From Chloroflexota bacterium (GTDB lineage: Bacteria > Chloroflexota > Dehalococcoidia > Lucifugimonadales > Lucifugimonadaceae): DNA of 64,000 bases. The notes beneath the pieces were generated by a model that was given only the letters and a program-made list of their open reading frames with translations, made no database searches and was not told the origin of the DNA. Where the stretch lies: contig JAQBUH010000007.1 of the NCBI GenBank assembly GCA_027624075.1, forward strand, positions 26,660 through 90,659. Reading direction: 5' to 3'. Positions 42,835 to 51,458 of the stretch are shown here, piece by piece. The translations under genes were made by a program, and so were the position numbers. How positions within the stretch are numbered: position 1 is the first letter of the stretch; the number at the start of each line of letters is the position of its first letter.

Positions 42835-42953
42835 GGTGCCCGCTGGCGGGCGCTGGTTAGGGAGAGGGTAGATTGTTTGTCATTCTGAGCTTGACTCAGA
42901 ATCTCTCGGCTAACCGGTTTCCTGAGAGACGGTGAATCGAGTTCAGCATGACA
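42835..42953. repeat. Inverted-repeat element, copy C
   Basis: The small palindrome GTGCCCGCTGGCGGGCGC (42836-42853) is followed by the arm TGTCATTCTGAGCTTGACTC (42878-42907) and its imperfect reverse complement at 42924-42953; the centre holds GGCTAACCGGTT. The order and sequence match copy A, including the leading GGGTGCCCGC palindrome. It separates the two tandem Ldh2 genes. Confidence 0.78.
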
Positions 42954-43015
42954 CGCATCGAGACGGGAGACAGGATTTGAACAGAGGCGCCACAACCTCA
43001 AATCGCAGGTGAACA

Positions 43016-44095
43016 ATGCTTGACCACTTTCATGTCCCGGAAAAAGACCGCGTGATGGTCATGCCGCAGGACCTGCGGAAGACCACGAAAGAGGTGTTCC
43101 TCAAGATGGGGATGCCTGACGAGCATGCGCACCTGGCCATGGACGCGCTTGTGGTCGCCGATGAGCGCGGCTGCGAGACGCACGGCGTTTCGAACATGCT
43201 GCGACACTATGTGAGGTCGTTCGGTGAGGGCGGCATCAACCCGGCGCCGAACATCAAGATAGTGCGTGAGTCGCCGGCCACCGCGACCATGAACGCAGAC
43301 GGCGCGCACGGGCTCGTGGCCTGCCCGCTCGCAATGGAGATCGCAATCGGCAAGGCGAAAGAGTTCGGCATCGGAGCGGTGACAATCTACAACAGCCGTC
43401 ACCCCGGCATGATGGCCTACCACTCGATGCTTGCGCTCGAGCACGACATGATCGGCTACGCGATCACGGGCGGCGGCGCTGTCACCGTCCCGACCTTCGG
43501 CGCGATCCCTCGCGTCGGCGCTGTGCCACACTCGTGGGCGGTGCCGACGAAGAGCATGCCGCCGTTCGTGCTGGACATCTCCTCATCTTCAGTGGCCGCG
43601 AACAAGATCGTGCTGCTGCGCCGCACCGGAGCGGGCGTCCTGCCGGGGCTGCTCGCCGATGAAGACGGAACGCCGATCATGTCGGACGGTCCGGTGCCGG
43701 AGGTGACGCGGCTCCTCCCGTGGGGAGCGACGCGTGAAATGGGGTCCCACAAGGGCTACGGCATGGCGGTGATCGGCCAGATCTTCGCGGGGATCCTGTC
43801 TGCTGGGATCTTCGGCGTGACGGACCCTCCCGGCAACGGGACGCAGTTCGTTGCGGCGTACTCGATCGACGCATTCACGGACACCGATCGATTCAAGCAG
43901 TCGATGGACAATTTCCTGACATACCTGACCGAAACGCCGCCTGCGCCGGGCCACGAGCGCGTCTACTATGCGGGGCTGCCGGAGCACGAAGAGGCGCAGA
44001 GGCGGACGCGGGACGGGATTCCGCTCCACAGGGAGGTGGTCGAGTGGTTCGACTCCTGCACTGCCGAGCTAGGGCTGGCGCCGCTTGCGCGGTAG
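43016..44095 (+). CDS. Ldh2-family dehydrogenase, paralog 2
   Basis: A 359-residue paralog of the product at 41690-42781, similar over its whole length. It keeps the His motif DERGCETHGVSNML (about residues 54-67), NSRHPGMMAYHSM (about 125-137), FVLDISSSSVAANKI (about 183-197) and GATREMGSHKGYGM (about 236-249). Differences cluster in the substrate-side segments (for example PRVGAVPHSWAVPTKSM and VTDPPGNGTQ), so the two copies may act on different 2-hydroxy acids. AGGTGA precedes the ATG. It is followed after 99 bases by an epimerase-type gene on the same strand. Confidence 0.92.
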   Translation: MLDHFHVPEKDRVMVMPQDLRKTTKEVFLKMGMPDEHAHLAMDALVVADERGCETHGVSNMLRHYVRSFGEGGINPAPNIKIVRESPATATMNADGAHGLVACPLAMEIAIGKAKEFGIGAVTIYNSRHPGMMAYHSMLALEHDMIGYAITGGGAVTVPTFGAIPRVGAVPHSWAVPTKSMPPFVLDISSSSVAANKIVLLRRTGAGVLPGLLADEDGTPIMSDGPVPEVTRLLPWGATREMGSHKGYGMAVIGQIFAGILSAGIFGVTDPPGNGTQFVAAYSIDAFTDTDRFKQSMDNFLTYLTETPPAPGHERVYYAGLPEHEEAQRRTRDGIPLHREVVEWFDSCTAELGLAPLAR

Positions 44096-44194
44096 TGAGA
44101 CGGTTGGGCCGGCAACACTGATGCCAGAGATTCTGGCTGGCGCGCATACGTTGACTCCGCAGTTTGCGGAGCGCGCTTGCGGCGAAAGGAAAAC

Positions 44195-45115
44195 ATGAAA
44201 GTCTTAGTCACAGGTGGCTCCGGCCGCGCCGGCGAGTACATCATGGCCGAGCTTGCGGCGCAGGGCCACACGCTCATCAACGCAGACATGGCGCCGCCAA
44301 AGCCAGGCGCCCACGACTCAGGAGCGCTCTTCCAGCGCGTCGACTTCACAGATTACGGCCAGACTGTCGCCGTGATGAAGGGCGTCGACGCCGTCGTCCA
44401 CATGGCGGCCATTCCTGCGCCCAACATGGACGCAGAGCACACGGTTTTCCGCGTCAACATGCTCTCCAACTGGAACGTGCTTGAGGCGGCGGAACTGTAC
44501 GGCGTTGAGAAGATCGTCATGGCTTCATCGATCAACGCCGTAGGCGCAGGATGGGGCGCAGACCTCTTCGTGCCAGAGTACTTCCCGGTCGACGAGGCGC
44601 ACCCGACGCGTGTACAGGACGCGTACTCGCAGTCGAAGTGGCTTGGCGAGCAGATGGCGGACGCATTCTGCCGCCGCAGGAAGGGTCTGCAGATCGCGTC
44701 TATGCGTTTCCATGGGCTGTGGAACCCTGAGACCGCTGACCGGCACATGAAGCATGGCAACAAGCACGACACCTCGGGCCGCAATGCGATGGGCTTCTGG
44801 TCATGGGTTGGCCGGCACGACGCGGCGAGGGCGTGCAGGCTTGCGCTAGAGAAGGAGTTCGGCGGGCACGAGGCGTTCTTCATCAATGCGAAGGACACTG
44901 TGCTGGAGGTCCCGACCGAGGAGGCGATACGACGTGAGTACGGCGATGTGAGCTACCGGCGGCAGTTGCCTGACTTCACGAGCCCGCTCGACATATCGAA
45001 GGCGGCGCGTCTCCTGGACTGGGAGCCTGTTGAGTCATGGCGCGAGGGCACGGTGCGAGAGCCTGAGGACGCGGCGCACAGCCGGCCGGACTACGAGGCG
45101 CCGTGGACGAGGTAG
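44195..45115 (+). CDS. NAD-dependent epimerase/dehydratase family protein
   Basis: A 306-residue extended short-chain dehydrogenase. KVLVTGGSGRAGEYI (residues 2-16) is the NAD-binding loop; VVHMAAIPAP (about 68-77), MASSINAVGAGWG (about 108-120) and DAYSQSKWLGEQMAD with the YxxxK pair (about 143-157) complete the active site. AAAGGA is five bases before ATG 44195. It resembles the uronate dehydrogenase-like and GDP-mannose-like branches, acting on a sugar or sugar acid. Its position after two hydroxy-acid dehydrogenases supports a sugar-acid role, which remains inference. Confidence 0.91.
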   Translation: MKVLVTGGSGRAGEYIMAELAAQGHTLINADMAPPKPGAHDSGALFQRVDFTDYGQTVAVMKGVDAVVHMAAIPAPNMDAEHTVFRVNMLSNWNVLEAAELYGVEKIVMASSINAVGAGWGADLFVPEYFPVDEAHPTRVQDAYSQSKWLGEQMADAFCRRRKGLQIASMRFHGLWNPETADRHMKHGNKHDTSGRNAMGFWSWVGRHDAARACRLALEKEFGGHEAFFINAKDTVLEVPTEEAIRREYGDVSYRRQLPDFTSPLDISKAARLLDWEPVESWREGTVREPEDAAHSRPDYEAPWTR

Positions 45116-45119
45116 CCTC

Positions 45120-45896
45120 TCAGAAGGCGGTCAGCCCGCCGTCAACTGAGTAAGCCTGTCCTGTGACGTATGACGAGGCGTCCGAGCAGAGCCACGCGAC
45201 AAGTTCCGCCACCTCTTCAGGTCTGCCGTAGCGGCCCATTGGCAAAGCCTTCTCCCTGCGGGCTTTGAGATCGGAATCGTTGGAGTCGACCTGCTCCATC
45301 ATCACGGTGTCGATCGGGCCGGGGCAGACAGCGTTGACGCGGATGCCGTATTTGACGTAGTCCAGGGCGCAGGTACGTGTCAGCCCGACGATGGCGTGCT
45401 TGGCGGCGGTATAGGCGGGGCGGCCTCGCGATCCGCGGATACCCGCAAGCGATGAGTCGTTGACAATAACACCGCCGCCCTGCTCTACCATCACGGCGAG
45501 CTCAGCCTTCATGCAGTTCCATGTGCCGCGTACGTTCACGTCCAGCGTCCGGGTCAGCACATCGTCTTCCGCCTCGTGCAGCCTTCCCGTGTCTGCGAAC
45601 ACCCCGGCGTTGTTGAACGCGCAGTCGAGCCGGCCGAACTCATCCACCGCGAACTTCACGAGAGCGTTGACCTGCGACGTGTCCGTTACGTCACACCGCA
45701 TGAACCTGCATTCGGCCTTGTCTGCGCTGGCTGCGTTGGCCAGGCGCGCCGTCTCCTCGCCCTCCGCGACCCTGCGGCCCGCGACGACCACGTTTGCGCC
45801 GAGCGACGCAAACAATATCCCGGTCGCCCGCCCAATTCCCGAGGTCGCACCGGTTATGATTGCGGTCTTGCCCTTGAGCGATGTGTTCCTGTTCAT
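45120..45896 (-). CDS. SDR-family oxidoreductase
   Basis: A 258-residue classical short-chain dehydrogenase. [16 protein letters not shown] (about residues 11-26) is the TGxxxGxG cofactor loop, FNNAGV (about 92-97) the NNAG motif, IVNDSSLAG (Ser, about 142-150) and YTAAK (Tyr and Lys, about 158-162) the active site, and CPGPIDTVM (about 190-198) the PG motif. The ATG at 45894-45896 starts directly before the fold. It ends four bases from the convergent epimerase gene. The substrate is unknown; close relatives include 3-oxoacyl-reductase- and glucose-dehydrogenase-like enzymes. Confidence 0.93.
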   Translation of the reverse strand: MNRNTSLKGKTAIITGATSGIGRATGILFASLGANVVVAGRRVAEGEETARLANAASADKAECRFMRCDVTDTSQVNALVKFAVDEFGRLDCAFNNAGVFADTGRLHEAEDDVLTRTLDVNVRGTWNCMKAELAVMVEQGGGVIVNDSSLAGIRGSRGRPAYTAAKHAIVGLTRTCALDYVKYGIRVNAVCPGPIDTVMMEQVDSNDSDLKARREKALPMGRYGRPEEVAELVAWLCSDASSYVTGQAYSVDGGLTAF

Positions 45897-45984
45897 CCGT
45901 TGCTGCCTTGCTAACCAGTGTTCGCCCGTGTGCCCGCCGGCGCAGGCCGCAAGTGTAGCTGTCTGAAAGAGAGTCCTGACACGC

Positions 45985-47208
45985 ATGCCGATCGAGTACC
46001 GCGTAGTTTCTGAGGCCGAGTTTCCGGAGTGGCGAAAAGCGGTGCGCCGCGGCTTCAACGACCATGTTCATCCGGACGACATCGCTCGACTGCGAAGTGA
46101 CCGCGCGGAAATGGACCGGCTGTTCGGCGCGTTCGACGGCGACCGGCTGGTCGGCACAGGCGGAGCCGACTCGCACATGCTGACAGTACCCGGCGGAGCG
46201 CGGCTGCCGACTGCGGGAATCGCGTACATCGGATCGGCGGCCACTCACCGGCGGCAGGGCGTGCTAACAGGGATGATGCGCGCTCTGCTCGATCAGGCGC
46301 GAGAACGCGAGGAGCCGCTCGCCGCACTTTGGGCGTCACAGGCCGGCATCTATTCCCGGTTCGGGTTCGGCCCGGCAACCGTCGGCGAGGACTGGCAGGT
46401 CGAGAGTGTGCGCTCGGCGTTCACGCACTCGCCGGATATGCCGGGACGGGTCCGGTTCGTTGAGCATGACGAGGCGCTGCGACTGATGCCACAGGTGTGG
46501 GACGTGGCGAGTGCGCGGCGAGCAGGGTTCTTGGACCGGTCAGAACGCAGGTGGCGCTACTTTTTCTTCGATGAGGAGCGGGTCCGCGGCGGGTGGAGCG
46601 GGATGTTCCACGTGGTGTATGAGCACAATGGCAGACCGGAGGGCTACGCCGCGTACCGGTTGCGGCACATCGACCCGGAAGACGACCCTATGGACATGAA
46701 GGTGATCGAGAGCGTCACCGTTTCAGACGCCGCGCACGCGGCGGTCTGGCGCTTCCTGTTCGATGTCGACCTGGTTCAGACCGTGCGAGCCCACAACCGG
46801 CCCCCGGACGACCCAGTCTGGTGGATGCTGGCTGACCCAAGCAGGCTGCGGCGCACCCCGGAAGACGGGTTGTGGGTGAGACTGGCCGACCCCGCGCGGG
46901 CGTTGGCGGCACGAGGCTACGGCGCCGAGGGGCGGATAGTGATCCAGGTGGAGGACCGGTTCCGGCCGGACGCAGGTGGAGTGTTCGAGCTGGAAACCTC
47001 TGCCAGCGGGGCAACGTGCAGGCGGACGACGGCGTCTCCCGATGTCTCGCTCTCTGCCTCAGAGCTTGGCGCGGCGTATCTCGGCGGCGCCCGGTTGGCG
47101 AGTATGGCGAGGGCAGGCCGGGTTGAGGAGCACACGGACGGAGCGTTGCGGCTGCTCGACCGCATGTTTGCCGCGGAGCAGGCGCCGTGGAGCGTCCACT
47201 ATTTCTAA
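45985..47208 (+). CDS. Eis-like GNAT N-acetyltransferase, paralog 1
   Basis: A 407-residue protein with the Eis architecture: an N-terminal GNAT domain ([20 protein letters not shown], then [12 protein letters not shown], about residues 77-110, the acetyl-CoA loop), a second GNAT-like domain (to about residue 295) and a C-terminal sterol-carrier-like domain ([20 protein letters not shown], ending SVHYF with the free C-terminal carboxylate used in catalysis by Eis). Eis proteins acetylate amines including aminoglycosides and lysine residues. It is divergent from the SDR gene. The natural substrate is unknown; drug inactivation should not be assumed. Confidence 0.9.
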   Translation: MPIEYRVVSEAEFPEWRKAVRRGFNDHVHPDDIARLRSDRAEMDRLFGAFDGDRLVGTGGADSHMLTVPGGARLPTAGIAYIGSAATHRRQGVLTGMMRALLDQAREREEPLAALWASQAGIYSRFGFGPATVGEDWQVESVRSAFTHSPDMPGRVRFVEHDEALRLMPQVWDVASARRAGFLDRSERRWRYFFFDEERVRGGWSGMFHVVYEHNGRPEGYAAYRLRHIDPEDDPMDMKVIESVTVSDAAHAAVWRFLFDVDLVQTVRAHNRPPDDPVWWMLADPSRLRRTPEDGLWVRLADPARALAARGYGAEGRIVIQVEDRFRPDAGGVFELETSASGATCRRTTASPDVSLSASELGAAYLGGARLASMARAGRVEEHTDGALRLLDRMFAAEQAPWSVHYF

Positions 47209-47363
47209 CTACTATTAACCACTGGTAATTACTGGTGGGCCATGGCTGGCTCGTCCGGAACCGCGCTAACCTTGCAGGTTGCGCCAGAGCCACGCAGTGG
47301 CGAGTCGATCGCCTTGACAGGCAGGCCAATAGCCAACAACGCAGCGGAGTTGAGGACAGCACG

Positions 47364-48593
47364 ATGAGTATCGAGTACAGAGCCGCCACGAATGACGAGT
47401 GGGCCGCGTTCGGGAAATCCGTGGCGCGGGGTTTCGGCGACCATCCCCCGGCCGATCAGCGGTCGCGCGACCGCTGGACGCGTTTCTTCCAGGATGTCAG
47501 CTCGGTTGGCGCATTCGAGGGCAAGGAGATCGTCGGGACCTCCGGCTCGTTCATGGCGAACACGACCGTGCCAGGTGGAGCAAAACTGCCTGCGGCGCTG
47601 GTGACTATGGTGACGGTGGCCGCGACACACCGCAGGCGCGGCGTCCTGACCAATATGATGCGCGACCTGCTGAAAGGCGCACACGAGCGGGGTGTTCCGA
47701 TAGCCACGCTCTGGGCGTCCGAGAGCGTAATCTACGGCCGGTTCGGGTTCGGGATGGCAGGCCAGCACTACGAGGCAAAGATCAGATCGGATAACGCTCA
47801 GTTTGCGCACATGCCGGACTCGGCCGGTAGCGTGCGTCTTGCGGACAGGCCGCGCATACGAGAGGTTGGCCCGGACATCTGGGCCAGGACGGCAGCCCGG
47901 CAGCCGGGAATGCCGGCGCGTAGGGAACTCGACTGGGATGGCCCTCACCCTTTGCCGGAGGACGAGTCCAAGCCTGACAAAAAGCTGTTCTACGCGGTGT
48001 ATGAGGAAGATGGCAGAGCAGACGGTTACCTTGCTTACAAGACCATCGACAAAGGCATGGACAACGGCCTGAAGGATGTCCGCGTTGTGGAGCTGATCGC
48101 AGCGACAGACGCGGCGCAAGCGGCCCTGTACCGCTTCCTGTTCGGGATCGACCTTGTCAACGAGGTCACTTATCCGCTAATGGCGCAGGACGACCCGCTG
48201 TGGTGGATGCTGGCAGACCCGAGACAGCTCAGGCGCACGCCATACGACGCCATCTGGCTGCGGATACTGGACGTCGAGCGGACGCTATCTGCGCGCACCT
48301 ATTCTGGCGAGTGCGACATAGTATTCGAGATCGAGGATGAGTTCTGTCCGTGGGCGGCGGGAACGTATCGGCTCATATCTGACAAACAGGGCAATGCGAC
48401 GTGCGAGAGAGCGGAGTCGGCGGCCGATATCGCGCTGCCTGCCGCATCGCTGGCAACGTGCTATTTTGGCAACGCGAAGTTCGCAGACCTTGCCCGCGCG
48501 GGGCGGGCCGAAGAGAGAACATCCGGGGCGCTCGCGTCGGCAGACCGGGCCTTCGCGGCGGAGCGGGAGCCCTGGTGCCCGATGCAGTACTGA
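47364..48593 (+). CDS. Eis-like GNAT N-acetyltransferase, paralog 2
   Basis: A 409-residue paralog of the upstream gene, alike over its length: LVTMVTVAATHRRRGVLTNM (about residues 79-98), LWASESVIYGRFGFGMAGQH (about 118-137), WWMLADPRQLRRTPYDAIWL (about 279-298) and the ending PWCPMQY. The ATG at 47364 has GAGG nine bases upstream; an open frame extends further but has no similarity. The middle carries an extra short insertion (PLPEDESKPDKK) compared with paralog 1. The two genes are 155 bases apart on one strand, consistent with tandem duplication followed by divergence. Confidence 0.9.
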   Translation: MSIEYRAATNDEWAAFGKSVARGFGDHPPADQRSRDRWTRFFQDVSSVGAFEGKEIVGTSGSFMANTTVPGGAKLPAALVTMVTVAATHRRRGVLTNMMRDLLKGAHERGVPIATLWASESVIYGRFGFGMAGQHYEAKIRSDNAQFAHMPDSAGSVRLADRPRIREVGPDIWARTAARQPGMPARRELDWDGPHPLPEDESKPDKKLFYAVYEEDGRADGYLAYKTIDKGMDNGLKDVRVVELIAATDAAQAALYRFLFGIDLVNEVTYPLMAQDDPLWWMLADPRQLRRTPYDAIWLRILDVERTLSARTYSGECDIVFEIEDEFCPWAAGTYRLISDKQGNATCERAESAADIALPAASLATCYFGNAKFADLARAGRAEERTSGALASADRAFAAEREPWCPMQY

Positions 48594-48601
48594 CCCGAAC
48601 G

Positions 48602-49066
48602 ATGCCCGTATTCACTCCAACGCACCTTGGAAAATGGGAGACGCTTTACAGCGATCTGCTGGATGGCGAGACGCTGCCGCTGACAGCAGACGGCACATGG
48701 ATGCTGGCCGACCGCCCCGGACTGATTGCGGCTTTCGATGATGGCGAGGTTGTGTACATTGGCGCGACCGAAAAGCTGGGGCGGGAGCTTCAGGTTGCGG
48801 TGGCAGGCGGCGCTGAGTCTGAGCTTCGGACGCTGGTGGCGGTGATAGAGCTTGGCTCGTCGAAGAAGAGCGCGGCAGCGCGGGCAAAGAGCGGGCCTCT
48901 TGCGACGCGTGTGAGCCGCAAGATCTCGAAGATGCGTTATCGCGTTGTTCCTGCAACGCCTTCTCAGATGACGCTGATAGCAGAGGCGTTCGCAGTGGTG
49001 GCAGACCCTCGCTACAACGGGCCAACGGCGCGGGCGAACGCGGCGCTGGACACGCTGCCCAAGTAG
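48602..49066 (+). CDS. GIY-YIG-like protein
   Basis: A 154-residue protein that resembles the GIY-YIG nuclease fold: GLIAAFDDGEVVYIGATEKL (about residues 40-59) corresponds to the GIY...YIG strands and following helix, a run SELRTLVAVIEL comes next, and MRYRVVPATPSQMTLIAEAF followed by DPRYNG carries the conserved Glu and the P-YN ending. The first Tyr-type residue is Ile-Ala here, so catalysis is uncertain. It begins eight bases after the Eis-like gene. Single-domain members occur in DNA repair, mobile elements and as uncharacterised proteins; no mobile element is seen nearby. Confidence 0.65.
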   Translation: MPVFTPTHLGKWETLYSDLLDGETLPLTADGTWMLADRPGLIAAFDDGEVVYIGATEKLGRELQVAVAGGAESELRTLVAVIELGSSKKSAAARAKSGPLATRVSRKISKMRYRVVPATPSQMTLIAEAFAVVADPRYNGPTARANAALDTLPK

Positions 49067-49221
49067 CGTCTGTCTCCAGAGCTATGTCGAAATGTGGCTG
49101 CTCGATCCTCATCGGTACGCCAGACCTGCTCGAACACCCGTACCACACAGCCCGTCATTTGCGATCGCCTCACAACCACCTCACCACGACGCTCTCTCGT
49201 CTCACCTCACCCGGACAAAAG

Positions 49222-49260
49222 AAAAAAACGCCCCGGCGTATTGCCGGGGCGTTTCGATTT
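49222..49260. terminator. Bidirectional terminator between the GIY-YIG-like gene and ftsZ
   Basis: AAACGCCCCGGC (49226-49237) and GCCGGGGCGTTT (49243-49254) form a perfect 12-bp stem with a short loop. Seven A residues precede it, giving a U-tract for the leftward ftsZ transcript. Confidence 0.92.
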
Positions 49261-49288
49261 CGTTGAGGTCTGCCTCCGTCAGTGGAAA

Positions 49289-50431
49289 CTAATCCCCTGC
49301 CAGAGTGGCGTCAGACTCCTCAGACTCCTGGCCGCGGTACATGCCACCGTTACGGTAGCGGCGGCGTGCAGCCGGGTGATGCCTGAGGAAAGGCGGGATC
49401 GCCATCAGAGACGGGTCTTCGATCGCCATGCGGGCGATGCGGTCCGCCTCACTCTCGGATTCGCCTGCGACCTTGAAGCCGGTTGCGATCACCGTCATGC
49501 GGATCTCGTTATCCATCGAGTGGTCTGTCACCGTGCCGAAGATGATGTTTGCGTCCGGGTGAACGCGGTTGGCGATCACCTCGGAGGCGGCGTGGACCTC
49601 GTCGAGCGTCAGGTCTGAGCCGCCTGTGATGTTGAACAGCACTCCGGTGGCGCCATCGATGTCCACCTCGAGGAGCGGGCTGTTGATCGCCTGCTCTGCG
49701 GCTTCGATGGCCCGGTTGGGACCCGAGCCCCTGCCGATTGCCATCCATGCCGGGCCTGCGTTTTGCATAACTGCCCGGACGTCCGCAAAGTCCAGGTTGA
49801 TCTCGCCTGGGACGAGAATTAGCTCAGCGATGGACTGAACACCCTGGCGCAGCACGTTGTCCGCCAGCTTGAACGCGTTGTCCATCGTGAGGTTTTCATC
49901 GCTGAGGGCGAGCAGCCGGTCGTTCGGGATAACGATAAGGGTGTCGACGCAGCCCCGAAGCAGCTCAATTCCTTCCAGCGCCTTGCGCCTGCGGTGTGAG
50001 CCTTCAAAGCCGAACGGCTTGGTGACGACACCAATGGTCAGCGCGCCAATCTCCTGCGCCACCTCAGCAACCACGGGAGCGCCGCCTGTGCCGGTGCCGC
50101 CGCCCATGCCTGCCGCTACGAAGACGAGGTCAGCGCCGGCAAGGGCTTTCTTGATGAGGTCCTTGTCTTCTTCGTGGCACTGTCTGCCCTTGGACGGGTC
50201 TCCACCAACGCCGAGACCGCGTGCGGTTGTGTCACCGACTCGCAGCTTCGTCGGGACAGTGGACAGCTCAATAGCCTGTTTGTCTGTATTGACGATGATG
50301 TACTCGGCGCCCGGTATCGGGTCCCTGTACATGCGTGAGACGGCGTTTTGTCCGCCGCCGCCAACGCCGACCACTTTTATCGTGGCGGTCCCAATCTTGT
50401 CGGGCGAAAACTGGTCGAAATGCTCGGGCAT
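49289..50431 (-). CDS. ftsZ: Cell division protein FtsZ
   Basis: A 380-residue tubulin-like GTPase. [16 protein letters not shown] (about residues 19-34), the tubulin signature [14 protein letters not shown] (about 107-120), the T7 loop [11 protein letters not shown] (about 212-222) and the C-terminal-type motif IPPFLRHHP (about 345-353) are all visible. It polymerises at the division site and recruits the divisome. ATG 50431 is preferred because GGGGGA lies upstream; ATG 50467 has no ribosome site. It is not within a dcw cluster (no ftsA, ftsQ or mur genes nearby) and appears to be its own transcript, ending at the hairpin 49222-49260. Confidence 0.97.
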   Translation of the reverse strand: MPEHFDQFSPDKIGTATIKVVGVGGGGQNAVSRMYRDPIPGAEYIIVNTDKQAIELSTVPTKLRVGDTTARGLGVGGDPSKGRQCHEEDKDLIKKALAGADLVFVAAGMGGGTGTGGAPVVAEVAQEIGALTIGVVTKPFGFEGSHRRRKALEGIELLRGCVDTLIVIPNDRLLALSDENLTMDNAFKLADNVLRQGVQSIAELILVPGEINLDFADVRAVMQNAGPAWMAIGRGSGPNRAIEAAEQAINSPLLEVDIDGATGVLFNITGGSDLTLDEVHAASEVIANRVHPDANIIFGTVTDHSMDNEIRMTVIATGFKVAGESESEADRIARMAIEDPSLMAIPPFLRHHPAARRRYRNGGMYRGQESEESDATLAGD

Positions 50432-50723
50432 TGATCCGTCCCCCAGGAGATGCAGTTTCACGCCCATTAAACACTACGCAATGTGCGTCAGCGGATCCGG
50501 GCGCGGTACGAATGGCAGGTGACGCAAGTCTAGAGTCAGACGCCTGGATAACTCTCCAGAAATCAAATCCGTCTTTTGACAACTTTACGCGAGTCGGTCT
50601 GCCGTCCCGGGTAAATTGTGCAGGCAGAAACCGCAAGCGCTGGACTGTGAAGGCCACCAACCTGCGTGTGTGCAGGCCCACCGCGCAAGGCACCGCCGCA
50701 AGGTTCTAGCCCGGCCAGAATGG

Positions 50724-51194
50724 CTAGCCGCCGATGTGCTGACCGAGGACGGTGATGGGTGAGGCAGAGAGGCCGCACGACGCGAGGAAGGTCATGTCTC
50801 GCGCGTCTTCTGGTCTGAGCACGGCGTAGATTGAGTCGATCCCGCGTTCGGCGCACTGTGCCTGGAGTTGCTCGACCAGCATGCGGCCGATGCCCTGCCG
50901 GCGCTCGTCCGGATGGACGCCTACGGCCACGACCCACATACCGCGCGGGAGCCCGTATTCGCCTGCCTGGACCTCTGCCAGCAGGAACCCGGCAAGCATG
51001 TTGTTCCGAAGGGCCACGAAGCAGCCAAGCGAAGGGTGCGGCAGCGCTCCGTAGTCGCTCAACTCGATGAAGCGAGTGACTTGCTGGTCCCATGTGCTCG
51101 ATCGATCGTCACCGAGTATCAGCTGGTCCAGCCGCCGGACTTCGTCAGCGTCGTCAGACCGCATCGGGCGAATAGTGACCTTTGGCACAACCAT
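50724..51194 (-). CDS. GNAT family N-acetyltransferase
   Basis: A 156-residue acetyltransferase. VVAVGVHPDERRQGIGRMLV (about residues 85-104) carries the acetyl-CoA pyrophosphate loop (Q/RxxGxG/A), and YAVLRPEDARDMTFLASCGL (about 121-140) the C-terminal strands. The start ATG 51192-51194 is preferred because AAGGAAA lies ten bases upstream; the frame extends further without similarity. The RimI/phosphinothricin-type fold gives no substrate. A 292-base gap with no recognised feature separates it from ftsZ on the same strand. Confidence 0.88.
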   Translation of the reverse strand: MVVPKVTIRPMRSDDADEVRRLDQLILGDDRSSTWDQQVTRFIELSDYGALPHPSLGCFVALRNNMLAGFLLAEVQAGEYGLPRGMWVVAVGVHPDERRQGIGRMLVEQLQAQCAERGIDSIYAVLRPEDARDMTFLASCGLSASPITVLGQHIGG

Positions 51195-51458
51195 TGTTGT
51201 TTCCTTACTGACTGGACTCTTCTTAGCCGGGCGCTCTGGGCCGGTCGCCCTGGCGCCGCTGCCAATTTGATGCGCGCGTAAGCCCGGCATACACTGTGGC
51301 TCGACCGCTCAGCTGTCACGATTCACCGCCCGGACCGAGGCCCTGCGGGGAGTGGCCCTGTATCGACGAGCGGCTGGCGAGCGGCTGGCCAACATTTCCG
51401 GCAGCAGTCTATGGCCTGATCCCCCCCGCAGAAAATACCAACAGGAGACGCAACGAAT

